A stretch of DNA of 64,000 nucleotides, taken from positions 2,984,944-3,048,943 of the forward strand of contig NC_018324.1 of NCBI RefSeq assembly GCF_000234665.1, given 5' to 3'. This document shows positions 9,818 through 19,177 of this stretch, in pieces (the stretch's first letter is position 1; each line of letters starts with the position of its first letter). Both the position numbers and the translations under genes were made by a program. Source of the stretch: Leishmania mexicana MHOM/GT/2001/U1103. Taxonomy: Eukaryota; Euglenozoa; Kinetoplastea; Trypanosomatida; Trypanosomatidae. The notes under the pieces are model-generated. The model was given only the letters and a program-made list of their open reading frames with translations. It was not told the origin of the DNA and made no database searches.

Positions 9818-11134
9818 ATGCAGGTCGAGCTCTCGTTTATCTTTCCACACGCGCTCAAGGAGCTGCCGGTGAGCTTCTTTGTTCCCCTCTCCTCCCAGCG
9901 TCCGCACACCGTGGCGAATCTGTTCTTCATGTGCTCAGGGCAGCTGCCCTTGCCAGCGGAGCTGCTTTCTGCCCTGCACCTGACGGAGGCCGAGGTCGCC
10001 TACGCAACGCCTGATGATGCCAAGGCGGCTGGGCTGTTGCCGCTGAGCGACTCGGCAGTCGTTCGCATCGACAAGGCGTCTGTGATGGAGATCGGCAGCA
10101 GCACCACCAAGTCGATCTTTGGCGGCTTCATCCCAGATGAAAGGGTGACGCTGCCGGCTGGCACAGCCGCGCGCGGACAGAGCATTGCAGCCACCATGTC
10201 CTCGCTGAAGGCGGGGACACTTCTGTATGGCAACCTCGGCATGCCGAACACGCATGCCAGCCGCTACTACATCCTTCTCGAGCCTGTCACAACGCCGGAG
10301 CAGCGACACGAGTTCTCCGACTTCGCACCGCTTGGAACGGTGACAAGTGGCTTGGCGGAGCTGAAGAGGGCGGCATCGCAGACGGCGGTGCACCCACGCA
10401 CGTTTGTGCCCAAAAAGAAGGTGGTCGTGTCGGGGTGCCGAATGCAGCTCGACTACACGCACCTGTCATCTTCCACGGCAGCCGGCGCGTCTACGACGCT
10501 TGGCGGGCTCCGCGACGGCACCGGTCAAGACGCTGGGAAGCAAAGGCCTACAGAGCCGCACGAGCGCGTCGCTGGCCGTGTGCGCCGCCGCGATGACGAC
10601 GGTGACGAGCCCGAGCAAGCTGACCCGCGCAATGCATTGGACGACGACGGCAACGCCATCGGCCCTGGCGCAGCGCCGTTGCACAGCTCCGGCTTCTTCA
10701 AGATATCGGCGCGCTTCCCGAAGGCGGTGGCGGTGGCGGTGGCGGCCTCCGGCGCGGGTCCCTCTCTGAAGCGGCGCCGTGCAGAAGCATTCGTAGTCGG
10801 TGATGACGGCCTGCCGACCCTCCGCACGACGGCGATCGCACCTGGCAAACAGGTCGGCGGCGACGGCACCGCCGTACCGTTCGACTTCTTCAAGGCCCAG
10901 CAAGACGCCTTCATGAATAACATTGAAGGTATCAAGGATGCGCAGCTGCAGCGATTCAATCGTAAAGCCGGAAAGATTATGAAATCCAGGCGGGCAGGGG
11001 CATCGAGCAGCTCAAGTAGGCGGCACGCCAGCTCGGAACAGCACAGCAGTAGCAGCTGCAGCGGCACACACGCCACGGGCTCAGGCGCCTTCTCAAAGAC
11101 TGGCGCGAAAAAGACGAAGCCCAAGCGGTACTGA
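9818..11134 (+). CDS. Degenerate cyclophilin-fold protein with basic tail
   Basis: The 438-residue product has an N-terminal domain (about 1-185) that follows the cyclophilin layout. It begins with a strand and a 'P-x-TVANLFFMCSG' segment like the family's 'P-TAENFRALCTG'. Then come a VVRID strand (81-85), an IFGGFIPDE block (100-108) like 'IYG-KFEDE', and GTLLYGNLGMPNTHASRYYILL (133-154) like 'G-LSMAN-GPNTNGSQFFITL'. LGTVTSGLAELKR (172-184) closes the domain like 'FGKVV-GMDVV'. Most prolyl-isomerase active-site residues (the F-M-Q set, Trp, His) appear replaced, so it is probably a binding module and not an enzyme. The rest is disordered, Ala/Ser-rich and basic, with KRRR and a Lys-rich C-terminus that suggest a nuclear location. 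The ATG at 9818 was chosen because the upstream in-frame stretch is pyrimidine-rich leader. Function is unknown. Confidence 0.6.
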   Translation: MQVELSFIFPHALKELPVSFFVPLSSQRPHTVANLFFMCSGQLPLPAELLSALHLTEAEVAYATPDDAKAAGLLPLSDSAVVRIDKASVMEIGSSTTKSIFGGFIPDERVTLPAGTAARGQSIAATMSSLKAGTLLYGNLGMPNTHASRYYILLEPVTTPEQRHEFSDFAPLGTVTSGLAELKRAASQTAVHPRTFVPKKKVVVSGCRMQLDYTHLSSSTAAGASTTLGGLRDGTGQDAGKQRPTEPHERVAGRVRRRDDDGDEPEQADPRNALDDDGNAIGPGAAPLHSSGFFKISARFPKAVAVAVAASGAGPSLKRRRAEAFVVGDDGLPTLRTTAIAPGKQVGGDGTAVPFDFFKAQQDAFMNNIEGIKDAQLQRFNRKAGKIMKSRRAGASSSSSRRHASSEQHSSSSCSGTHATGSGAFSKTGAKKTKPKRY

Positions 11135-12417
11135 GTTCTCGGGGGTGCACGCATGTGCATGCTTTCGTGTTGCCAATTTCTGTGCATCAACGGATGACAG
11201 CGCCACTCCCGCAGTGCCTGCTTCTCTGCCCGCGTCTCTGTACTCAATCAACCATCACCACCACCACTCTCCCCTCTGTGAGGTGGTGGGTACTACAGCC
11301 AGAGAACGGAGAAAGTACGCAGACAAAACAACGGAAGAAGTCGACGGTGGAAAAGCGTGCATGGAGACACCGCAGCAACGAGGCGATGCGCCGAATAAAC
11401 CACGCACCAGCACAGGGGCCCATATGCAAGCAGAGACGCCTAAGCGCGGAAGGAGAGGATGTCGAGGTGCGTGCTATCATGGCAGGTGCTTTGTTTGTTC
11501 TTGCTCGTCTCTCGCCTCTCTGCTGATGCCTATGGGGAAGTTGTGTCCGATGCTGATCCTCCGCACCCCCACACGCCTACCAGCCGTGCGTCCACGTAAG
11601 ATACCTGTGTGCGGGTCCGGGTGACCATGTCTCTCTGTGAACCTGTTAACATCATCGTAATGCGCCTGCAACGCACCACAGATCGGCGAAAAACAAAGCG
11701 AAAGTGTGCTAAGTCGTACGAGTACGTGATGACACGCGCGCGAGTGTTTGGTTGTGGAAGGGCGCTCCACTGGCGAACGAGTGTCTGCGTCCAATGTGCA
11801 TGCCTCTTCCCTTCCGCGAGGGGCTTTCCTGTGCCGGTGCAGGCCAGCTAGTGCGGGGGAGAGGGGCAGGAAGCACCAAATCCGGCACAATCAGCTGCAG
11901 TGGTAGCACGAAACAAAAAAAACACAAAGGTGGGTCAATGTACTGTATCCCTGCGTGTTTGTCGATGACAGTGCACGGTTTTGGTGCCGTGTCCGCCACG
12001 CACGCACAAGGAGTGCGCTCCGACGGTCTCTTTTGATCTCTGGTATTTTAGCGCCCCCTCCCCCCCCCACCTCGCGCATGTGCGTTCATGGCCGCCTGCC
12101 TGCTCTCGTCTCCACCTCTACCTCGCTTTACCCTATTTGGCAACCATGGGCCTGCCCGCGGGCACGTATATCCGTCGGACGCATACACAACCGCGCACAC
12201 AACCACGCACGCATACGCCGGAGAGGAGAACGAGATATTGGGAGACGTTCTGAGGGCGTTGCGCAGACTCTGCATCTCACAGCGTACGCTGGTGTGCCCC
12301 TTTTAACGCACACACACCGAAAGAAGCCGTCCGTAGCGAAGGGCAGCGCATGCGTGGCGCCGCTTGACAGAGCAGACGCTGCCTACATCCTACGCGGGGA
12401 ACGAACAGCGCGGACTT
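11135..12417 (+). other. Intergenic: UTRs, no supported gene
   Basis: About 1.3 kb of mixed-composition DNA with several short open frames in all directions, none with trypanosomatid coding bias. A C-rich stretch with a run of nine C lies near 12055-12070. The open frame of the next gene extends upstream to 12364 but begins with TTG there, so that part is leader. Confidence 0.65.
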
Positions 12418-14589
12418 ATGCGACGCACGCGACGGTCGCTCGAGGCCGGAATGTCGGCAACCGCGCGCACCTTGATGCAGTCGCGGATGATGGGAAAGGC
12501 GGGCGTGCAGGCATCCATTACCGGCTCTGTGCGCTGTTGCTCGGCAACGACCGCTAATGCAGCGGATGCTGGTGCCGCGGCGCCGTCGACGGTCACGCGC
12601 CCCGTGCGTCAACTTCGTCTGGCGGTCGTGCGTCCTGACATCCTTGATGATTGGGTCCCAGAGCTGAACGACGTCGTTGCCCAGCAGATTTCGTGCGACG
12701 AGGCCACGACACTAGTGTGGTGGAGGTGCTCTTGCTGTCAAAAGCGGTACCAGTGCACTGTGCAAACCCGCGTGGCTCGCGAGCGGACAGCGTGCCCGCA
12801 TTGTGGCGGCGGCATCAGCGCAGCAGGCGACGCCTCTGCCAGCAACTCGGCAGCAGTCTCGGTAGCCCACGAACCGCAAGGTGCGGCAGCGCCTCGAGTG
12901 GAGGTCGGAGAGACGCTGGATAAGACACATCCTGATCTCGCTGCCCGCTGGGACGTCGCCCGCAACGGCACGTTGCTGCCCTCTCATGTGACGGCGTCAA
13001 GCACACGGCAAGTATGGTGGCTTCCTGCCGCGAACACGGCGCCGCCGTCGTCCCCCGCTGCACAGCGCAGCTTTCTCCGCCCGGTGTTTGCGTTTGTGTA
13101 CGACTCCGCGAGCCCCGAGGAGCAGGCGGCCGCGACGGCGGCGATGGAGTGGCGGCTGCTCCACGAAATACGTCGTGTCGCGCACATTGAAGACGCAGAG
13201 AAGGCAGGTGTCATCCCCGTGACGGTGCGCAGCGAAAAGTTCGGGGCACCACATGGTGCTGCATGGCTAACCAGGTCTGGCGACCCAGCAGCCGCAGCCT
13301 CTCGACCGTCTGCGGCCACCATGGCGGCCGCAGATATGCGCGTGGTTGCGCGTATGTGGAAGGACCGCATCTCGGGACTGGCAAAGCCAGAAAACGCGGA
13401 AGACGGCAGATTTCCGCAAAGTTCGGCGTCGCGCCTTGCCGGCGTCTTTCCACGCGAACTCTTTGCGCACTCGCCGACCACAGCGCGCAGGGCTGCAACT
13501 TCAGCTGGGGCGACGGCCGCATCAACAATACGGGTGGCCTTGTTGGGCCAGTATTTCGAGTTTGTGTGCCACCAGCGGAGAGGAGGCGGCAGCAGCAAGG
13601 AGCGAATGACATTGACGCCTGTACTAGCAAGCCTCACACAGTCGAGTTCCACTGGTGCCGCCGCTGCATCAACGGCGGCCGAGGGCACGTCCTCGTCATG
13701 GACTGACTTTTTTGCTTTGACGAAGGACTCAGCGCTGCCGAAGGGGTACATCGACCCGAGCGCGGCCCTTTACTTCCCGGACGCCGCGGAAGTGGCGACA
13801 TCCGCTGCGGAGGTGACAGCGGTATCAGAAGCGAAGGTAGACTCGCTGCGGCTGACGGCATCCCAGATTAGCGACACTGTTCTTACCAAGTACCCTCGCC
13901 GTCCTCCGTCGCCTCGTCTGCGCGAGGACGACGTGATGCAAGCGACCCCGCCAATGACGGGCGCCAGCGCCGAGAAGGGTTCCAGGGACGTCTCCGCGAT
14001 TCACCAGGCCAAGCACCATCAACTGAGGCATCACGTTCACATGCCGTTTGGGCACACCACGACGGTGGCGGAGGAAAATGCGGCGAAGCTGGCAGCCGAG
14101 TACGACGTCGATGATGAAGACGATAGCGGCCGCAGCATTGACAGCAGACGTGCCCATACGACAGACAAAGCAGCCACGTTCGCTACAGAGCTGCGTGGGG
14201 CGAGCAGGCGCAGCGGCGAGGCTGCAACAGCGGTCTCCCTCATCGACTCTGCCATTGCTGCCCTCGGTGAGGCCTTCTCCGTGGTAGAGGCGGACAGCAG
14301 CAGCCGACGCTACCATCGTGAAGCGCATCGTACGGCAGCGCTGAGTGACGAGTTAATGGCATCGAGTAGCGATGTTGCACGACGCACCGGTACCCGTCCT
14401 CGCCGCTTTCGCCTCTCGCCACCTCACGAGACGCTACAGGCGAGGCAGCGGAACGTGGCGACCGGGTTGATCGCCGCAGACGGCAGCGGTGTTGTGCGGT
14501 CGGCACACTTTGAAGCGCCGCAAACGCCGCGGAAAGTGGCTCGGTCACGTCGAGTCAACAAAGAGGCCTCAAGTGCAGCGGCACAATGA
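12418..14589 (+). CDS. DUF4379 zinc-ribbon protein, probably mitochondrial
   Basis: The 723-residue product begins with an Arg-rich, acid-poor segment (MRRTRRSLEAG...RCCSA, about 43 residues) that resembles a mitochondrial presequence. Residues about 68-131 match the DUF4379 'probable zinc ribbon' pattern: a P-D-x-x-x-D-W opening, VWWRC with C104 and C107, a basic stretch, then C126-P-H-C129. A second unit follows directly (about 165-205) with the classic HPDLAARWD...NG...P...VWW order, but it stops at WWLPA and lacks the cysteines. The remainder is low complexity with scattered conserved-looking helices. The first ATG in the frame is at 12418; the frame is open upstream only through a TTG. 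Such domains occur in arrays in trypanosomatid proteins, but I do not know a biochemical function. Binding of zinc by the first unit is inferred. Confidence 0.72.
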   Translation: MRRTRRSLEAGMSATARTLMQSRMMGKAGVQASITGSVRCCSATTANAADAGAAAPSTVTRPVRQLRLAVVRPDILDDWVPELNDVVAQQISCDEATTLVWWRCSCCQKRYQCTVQTRVARERTACPHCGGGISAAGDASASNSAAVSVAHEPQGAAAPRVEVGETLDKTHPDLAARWDVARNGTLLPSHVTASSTRQVWWLPAANTAPPSSPAAQRSFLRPVFAFVYDSASPEEQAAATAAMEWRLLHEIRRVAHIEDAEKAGVIPVTVRSEKFGAPHGAAWLTRSGDPAAAASRPSAATMAAADMRVVARMWKDRISGLAKPENAEDGRFPQSSASRLAGVFPRELFAHSPTTARRAATSAGATAASTIRVALLGQYFEFVCHQRRGGGSSKERMTLTPVLASLTQSSSTGAAAASTAAEGTSSSWTDFFALTKDSALPKGYIDPSAALYFPDAAEVATSAAEVTAVSEAKVDSLRLTASQISDTVLTKYPRRPPSPRLREDDVMQATPPMTGASAEKGSRDVSAIHQAKHHQLRHHVHMPFGHTTTVAEENAAKLAAEYDVDDEDDSGRSIDSRRAHTTDKAATFATELRGASRRSGEAATAVSLIDSAIAALGEAFSVVEADSSSRRYHREAHRTAALSDELMASSSDVARRTGTRPRRFRLSPPHETLQARQRNVATGLIAADGSGVVRSAHFEAPQTPRKVARSRRVNKEASSAAAQ

Positions 14590-15148
14590 TGAGCAAAGGG
14601 GGTGCGTGTCTGTGTGTCTGTGTGCATGCCGTATGTGATGGCGCGTGTTGCCCCGTTGAAGAAGAGACCAAACGAAAAAGCGGGGCGCCGCCAAAAAAAT
14701 ATGCCCCATTGTCGTCTTACCTCACACCTGTCTTGCTCCTCAGGTGGTGGTGGTGGAAGCGAGTCCGGCGCGTGTTGGGTGAGATAAGAGGCACGGCAGA
14801 GATGCGCGAGGAGGCGGGGAGCAGGCGGACTGCTCTGCACGAGAGCACTGCCAGCTCGATATCCCGCCGCTGTCGCAGTCTGTGTACGTCCTCGCACATG
14901 TGCGCATGCTCTGTTCTGGTCGCCGCGTTCGTGTTTCGCTTTCTTTTGTCCTGTCCATGACGTTGATTACAGACCTTCTGTGTGGGCGCGGGGGGGGATT
15001 GCCTCCCTCTTCTGGTGTCCATCGATTGCCCTCTTCCTAAGCGATAAAGCAGGCAAGCGCTCACCCCCGCAACCCTGCCGCCTTATCCCCTCCCCCACTT
15101 CGTATTCCCGGCGCTCACATTGGTGCACGTTTTCTCCAAGGGTGCGCC

Positions 15149-15403
15149 ATGGCGACGCAGTCTGGTCAACTTGCCGCCGTCGCGGGAAGCGCGCAGGCGC
15201 AGGGAAATCGCCGGTGCACGAGGCAATGCACAAACGGAAGAGACGGAGGAACTTACATCGAATCATGCGGCACCTGTGGGATGTGCCGAATCGCACCAAG
15301 CCATATTTTTGTCTGTGACGCGGATGCTCTCTCGTCCTCTCTAGGAACTGCTCGACAACTCTTCCGCCGTCTGTACATGTATCTGCACTCTCACTGTGTG
15401 TGA
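15149..15403 (+). CDS. Candidate small Cys-containing ORF (84 aa), doubtful
   Basis: An 84-codon frame starts with ATG in the context GCGCCATGG, nine bases after a TTTTCTCCAAG that could serve as a splice acceptor (AG at 15139-15140). The middle of the product has closely spaced cysteines (RCTRQC, then CGTCGMC) that could bind metal. Codon bias is weaker than in the large genes, and no family is recognised. It may simply be an open stretch in the 3' UTR of the upstream gene. Confidence 0.15.
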   Translation: MATQSGQLAAVAGSAQAQGNRRCTRQCTNGRDGGTYIESCGTCGMCRIAPSHIFVCDADALSSSLGTARQLFRRLYMYLHSHCV

Positions 15404-15525
15404 GTATCTACCTCCGCCTCCCCCACACATTACTGCGTCGCCTACCACTAGCCACCATCATCACCCGTCATCGCCATGAAGCACCGATACCCACGAACAA
15501 GCTCATAGATGGACACGCACACATT

Positions 15526-15549
15526 TGTGTGTGTGTGTGTGTGTGTGTG
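15526..15549. repeat. (TG)12 microsatellite
   Basis: An uninterrupted TG dinucleotide run in the long intergenic region. Such runs are common in trypanosomatid UTRs. Confidence 0.95.
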
Positions 15550-16461
15550 CTCTGCTGTCTACTCGCAGCTGTAGCGCGGCGATAACCCCAACGGAAAGCC
15601 AAAGAAAGGGGGGTGTCCGTCTCTATGTGTTTTGTAGATCAAGAGCGAGCTGTCATGCACTCACAGACGCAAGCAGCGAATCGAGTTGGATGGGGAGTCC
15701 AATGCAAAGAGAATGGCAATCAGGTGGCGGGGAGCGCAATTTGAGCCTTCCTGCCGATGCCGTTCTAAGCACAAGGGCACGCAGAACGAGAAGAGGCGCG
15801 GCACGAGCACTGCCCTGTGTGGCTCTGCCCATCTTCTCTCCTTCTCCCTCATTTTTCATTTTTTCGCCTGTTCGCGGCTTGGCCTCAATGGTCACCGCCA
15901 TTCCTGCTACTCCTAATGCACACTCTGCCGTCCCCCACCCCACCCCGTCCTCCCCAACGCACAGGCATGTCTGTGAATGGGCAAAGCAGGCACGCGATGG
16001 TGTTGTCTCCGGAGGATGCGATGAGAAGTCGGGGGAGGGGGAGCTAGGCGGGGCTAGACGGCCGTGTGTGTGTGTGTGTGTGTATGTATTGCCTCCATAC
16101 ATTGCTGGACTGTTTCCGGCGATTCGGTCAGCCATTCGTTCCCCTTCCTACCCGATCCCTTCATCTCCGCCCAGCAGTACGCCTCTGTGCTGTCGACGCC
16201 CATCGGACAAGGGGCCGAAGATGACAGACGTCCCACACCCTTTATGGGCCTTCTCGCTCCATGCACCTCTCGCCAACGCGACACCTCTTCCACTATTTCC
16301 CTCACCCCCGCCCTACGACGACGACTACGACAACATTTCTTTCGGTGTTCGACTACCCGTGTGGGCACTCTCCCCACCCTCAACCTTAACCTCCTGTGCC
16401 TACGCACCCCATCACGGACGCACGATCGCAGGTGCTTCTCACGCCACTATCACACCCACAA

Positions 16462-16464
<3 letters not shown>

Positions 16465-16495
<31 letters not shown>
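16465..16495. repeat. (CA)15 microsatellite
   Basis: An uninterrupted CA run in the same intergenic region as the TG runs at 15526 and 16064. The opposite-polarity repeats about 0.4-0.9 kb apart could pair in RNA. Confidence 0.95.
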
Positions 16496-16496
<1 letters not shown>

Positions 16497-17157
16497 GGCC
16501 AGCACACTGGCGTGACTTTCCAAAGGAAAAAAGGAAACGCATTTTACCGCGCACAGGACTCGGCGCTGAGGCACGCTCCACAGGGAAGAAAGCAAGCGAC
16601 CAACCTGCATACACGCACGTCCATCTCTACGCAAAACCGAATACCTTGGCCGTCTTGACGAGGGTGGGGCTGCCTTTCTGACGCGCACACATACAGATGC
16701 GTACACACACACCGGCATCGGCAGTTCAGTCCATCTACTTTTTGCCCGCTGCCTCATCACTGCGAGGCCCTCCGCCGCCATCCCTCCCCGTATTTCTTGT
16801 CTATACACTTTTTTTCACTGGAACATAGGAGGAGGTGCACGGAAGAAACAGCGACAACTCGCGTTCTGTTGAGAAATACCGGCCAGGCCGCAACGGAAGG
16901 TGGTGGCGGTGGGGGGAGGGAGCGGCGACCGAGAACACGAGAGAAGGAAGAGCGGTGCCTTGTCTGTGTCTGCGTGTGTGTGTGGGTGTTTTTGGTGGGT
17001 GTGGCTGTTTGCGGGCTGTCGTCCTGTGAGTGTCGAGGCAAAGCCGTCCCCCTGCCCACCACCACTACTAGCCATTATTCACTGACTCGCAATCCCTCTA
17101 TCCCTGTCCCTCTTTAGGCACCGCCACTGTCAATCCGCGACAAGCATCGAAACGTCA

Positions 17158-17268
17158 CTTTCTCTCTTTTTTTCGGTTTACTCTTCTCCTCGACGTCTCC
17201 CATACGCCTGCTTTCCATTCGCCCCCTTCGCCTCTCTCTCCCTCCCTCTCCCTCTCCCTCTCCCACTG
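17158..17268 (+). promoter_or_regulatory. Very long polypyrimidine tract
   Basis: About 110 bases with very few purines, ending in repeated CCCTCTC units. It is the densest part of a pyrimidine-rich zone reaching about 17900. Tracts like this attract the trans-splicing machinery and can direct polyadenylation of the upstream gene. It lies about 1.9 kb before the kinase start, so it is unlikely to be the sole acceptor for that gene. Confidence 0.5.
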
Positions 17269-19020
17269 TGTGTGTGTGTATCTTGTCGTCATACTTTTGT
17301 TTGTTATCACCTCGCTCGTGTCGCCCTAGCTGTGCTCGCCCTCTTCCTCTCGCCCCTCTCCCCCCTCCCCACTAGCCGACTGTCCATCATCACCAAGCTC
17401 CCTTTCAATCTCTTCGTGGTCGTCGTCGGTGCCTTTGCTTTGCTTTGTTTTGTTTTGAACACGTCCCGCACGCGTGCTCTCCCCATCCCTCTCCCTTTCC
17501 TTCCTGCACTTCTTTCTCCCTCCTGTGTGAGGGCCAATACTCCACTGCCCCCCTCCCCACCACCACCACCACTGCCACCTAAACCCTCGCTTTGGTGTCC
17601 CTGTCCGTCTTTGTATGTTTGTGTCTCTGCCCGTCTGTCGTACGACCTGATCACGCTCCCTTCCCGCCCCTGCGCACCCACCCACCCACACACACACACA
17701 CGCTCACGCAGCGACACAGGCAGGCCTTCCCCCTGTTATATACAAATAGATAGGGCTACTGTTTCTTTGATTGATACCCTTTCGCACTTGGCTCACATAC
17801 TATCCCGGTCCCCCCCCTTCACTCTCTCTCTCCCTCTGTGTGTGTGTGTGTGGCGCGGCCACACGCTATGTATTCTCTCTTTATCTGTGCCAACCCACAC
17901 CTACTCGAACGGACGTGAAAATACCATCATCGCTGCTGCCTTTTGTTTCTTCTTGCTCTTCGGTTTTCTTTGTCTGTTGTACTGCTTGTCTTATCACCTC
18001 CTCATCGATGCCGCACCCCCCCCTCCCCGCGCGCGCCCTCACCGCCATCTCGTCCTCACTGCGCTGTGTGTTTCCCTCTATTGCTTCCTTTGGGAACCTT
18101 GCATACGTTTCTCGTGGGCGCTGCGCTGTGTGTGTGTGTGTCGCTCTCTCGTGACTTCGGTCCTTGTTTCTTGCATTTTCGTTTTGCCTGGCCATTACTA
18201 GCCTTGCTTGCATCACCCGCCTTGAGGGTCGCGCCTCTAGCGACCGTCTGCGCCGGCGCAAGTGTCGCGTTATCCTCTTTCTCTTCCTCTCCCCCTTGTG
18301 CTGTGTGCGGGGCACATACCCGCGCATACTCGGCGCAACAACGTAGGGTTACCCAGGTGCACGCAATACGGGTCCGCAGGCTGTTCATTTCTCTTTGTCT
18401 GTGTGTGTGTGTGGTTACGAGCATCCGTCAGCTCATCGGTCATCGACTGCGGAGAGAAAACCGCCTCGACGTCTAGACGCTGCGCGAGAGAGCGAGGTCG
18501 TCTCCACAACGATAAGCAGGAAGCGGCGTTGGCATCACCTTTTCGCGCACATACACGCACGTACACGACGCATCATTTCTTCATACACGCACACACAAGC
18601 GCACAGGTTGTGAAGGGGGCGGTGTGTGTGTCGACCCAACTCCGCGTCCATCTTGGAACTCAAGCAGAACTTTACGAAGGAAGAAAAAGAGGGGGAGAAA
18701 AGGCGGCTCCTTGCATTGTGAGGACATACGCCCACCCGCGCCTCTCTCTCTGTCTTTATTTTTGAGCCCGACCCTCTGCGCTGCCGTGGGGGTGTGTGGC
18801 AGGGTGGCCGGCTGAGTGGGTTTTTTGGGGGGACGTCTGCCTCGTGTTGGCCCGGTTGATTTTTTTTGCTTTTCGGAAAGTGTTCGCTCTTCGCCGTCCT
18901 ATGAACAGGCAGAGCGCAGCGTGGCCCTCTTTTCTCTTCTTGTCGTTCCTGTCGTCCTATACATTGAAAAAGCCCACGTGCATCCCCACCAGCAGACGGA
19001 ATCACGCGCGCACAAGGACG

Positions 19021-19044
19021 CCCCTCCCCCTCCCCTTCCCCCAG
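19021..19044 (+). promoter_or_regulatory. Predicted trans-splice acceptor for the giant kinase
   Basis: A 22-base C/T run ends in CAG with AG at 19043-19044. If this is used, the first ATG in the mRNA is at 19106, in frame with the kinase and 24 codons upstream of the start used here. A second AG directly precedes the ATG at 19178 (CATCCCAGCC), so both starts remain possible. Confidence 0.5.
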
Positions 19045-19177
19045 CCTCTCTCTCTCGCGTACGCTGCACATTCACACTTCGCCCTATACGAGCGAAGTGT
19101 TTTGCATGCAGAGGCAAAGAGAAGTCGCTCCCGCGGAACTAACTCTTCTCTGTGCGTGTCGTGTTCCCATCCCAGCC

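Larger units (their letters stand above)
14590..19177 (+). other. 4.6 kb intergenic/UTR region before the giant kinase
   Basis: This region is unusually long and pyrimidine-rich. It contains TG repeats (15526-15549, 16064-16083), a CA repeat (16465-16495) and a CT-dominated zone at about 17150-17900. Several polypyrimidine-AG pairs are present. The longest frames here (for example 15525-16658 and 17272-18201) are microsatellite or CT translations and lack coding bias. The only small frame with a plausible leader is at 15149-15403, listed separately. Otherwise I see UTR sequence only. Confidence 0.6.

Noticed and set aside
15525..16658. 377-codon open frame
   Set aside because: It translates TG and CA microsatellites and CT-rich DNA and lacks coding bias.
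17272..18201. 309-codon hydrophobic-looking open frame
   Set aside because: Leu/Ser/Cys richness comes from CT-rich sequence; there is no GC3 bias and no ATG context resembling the real genes.
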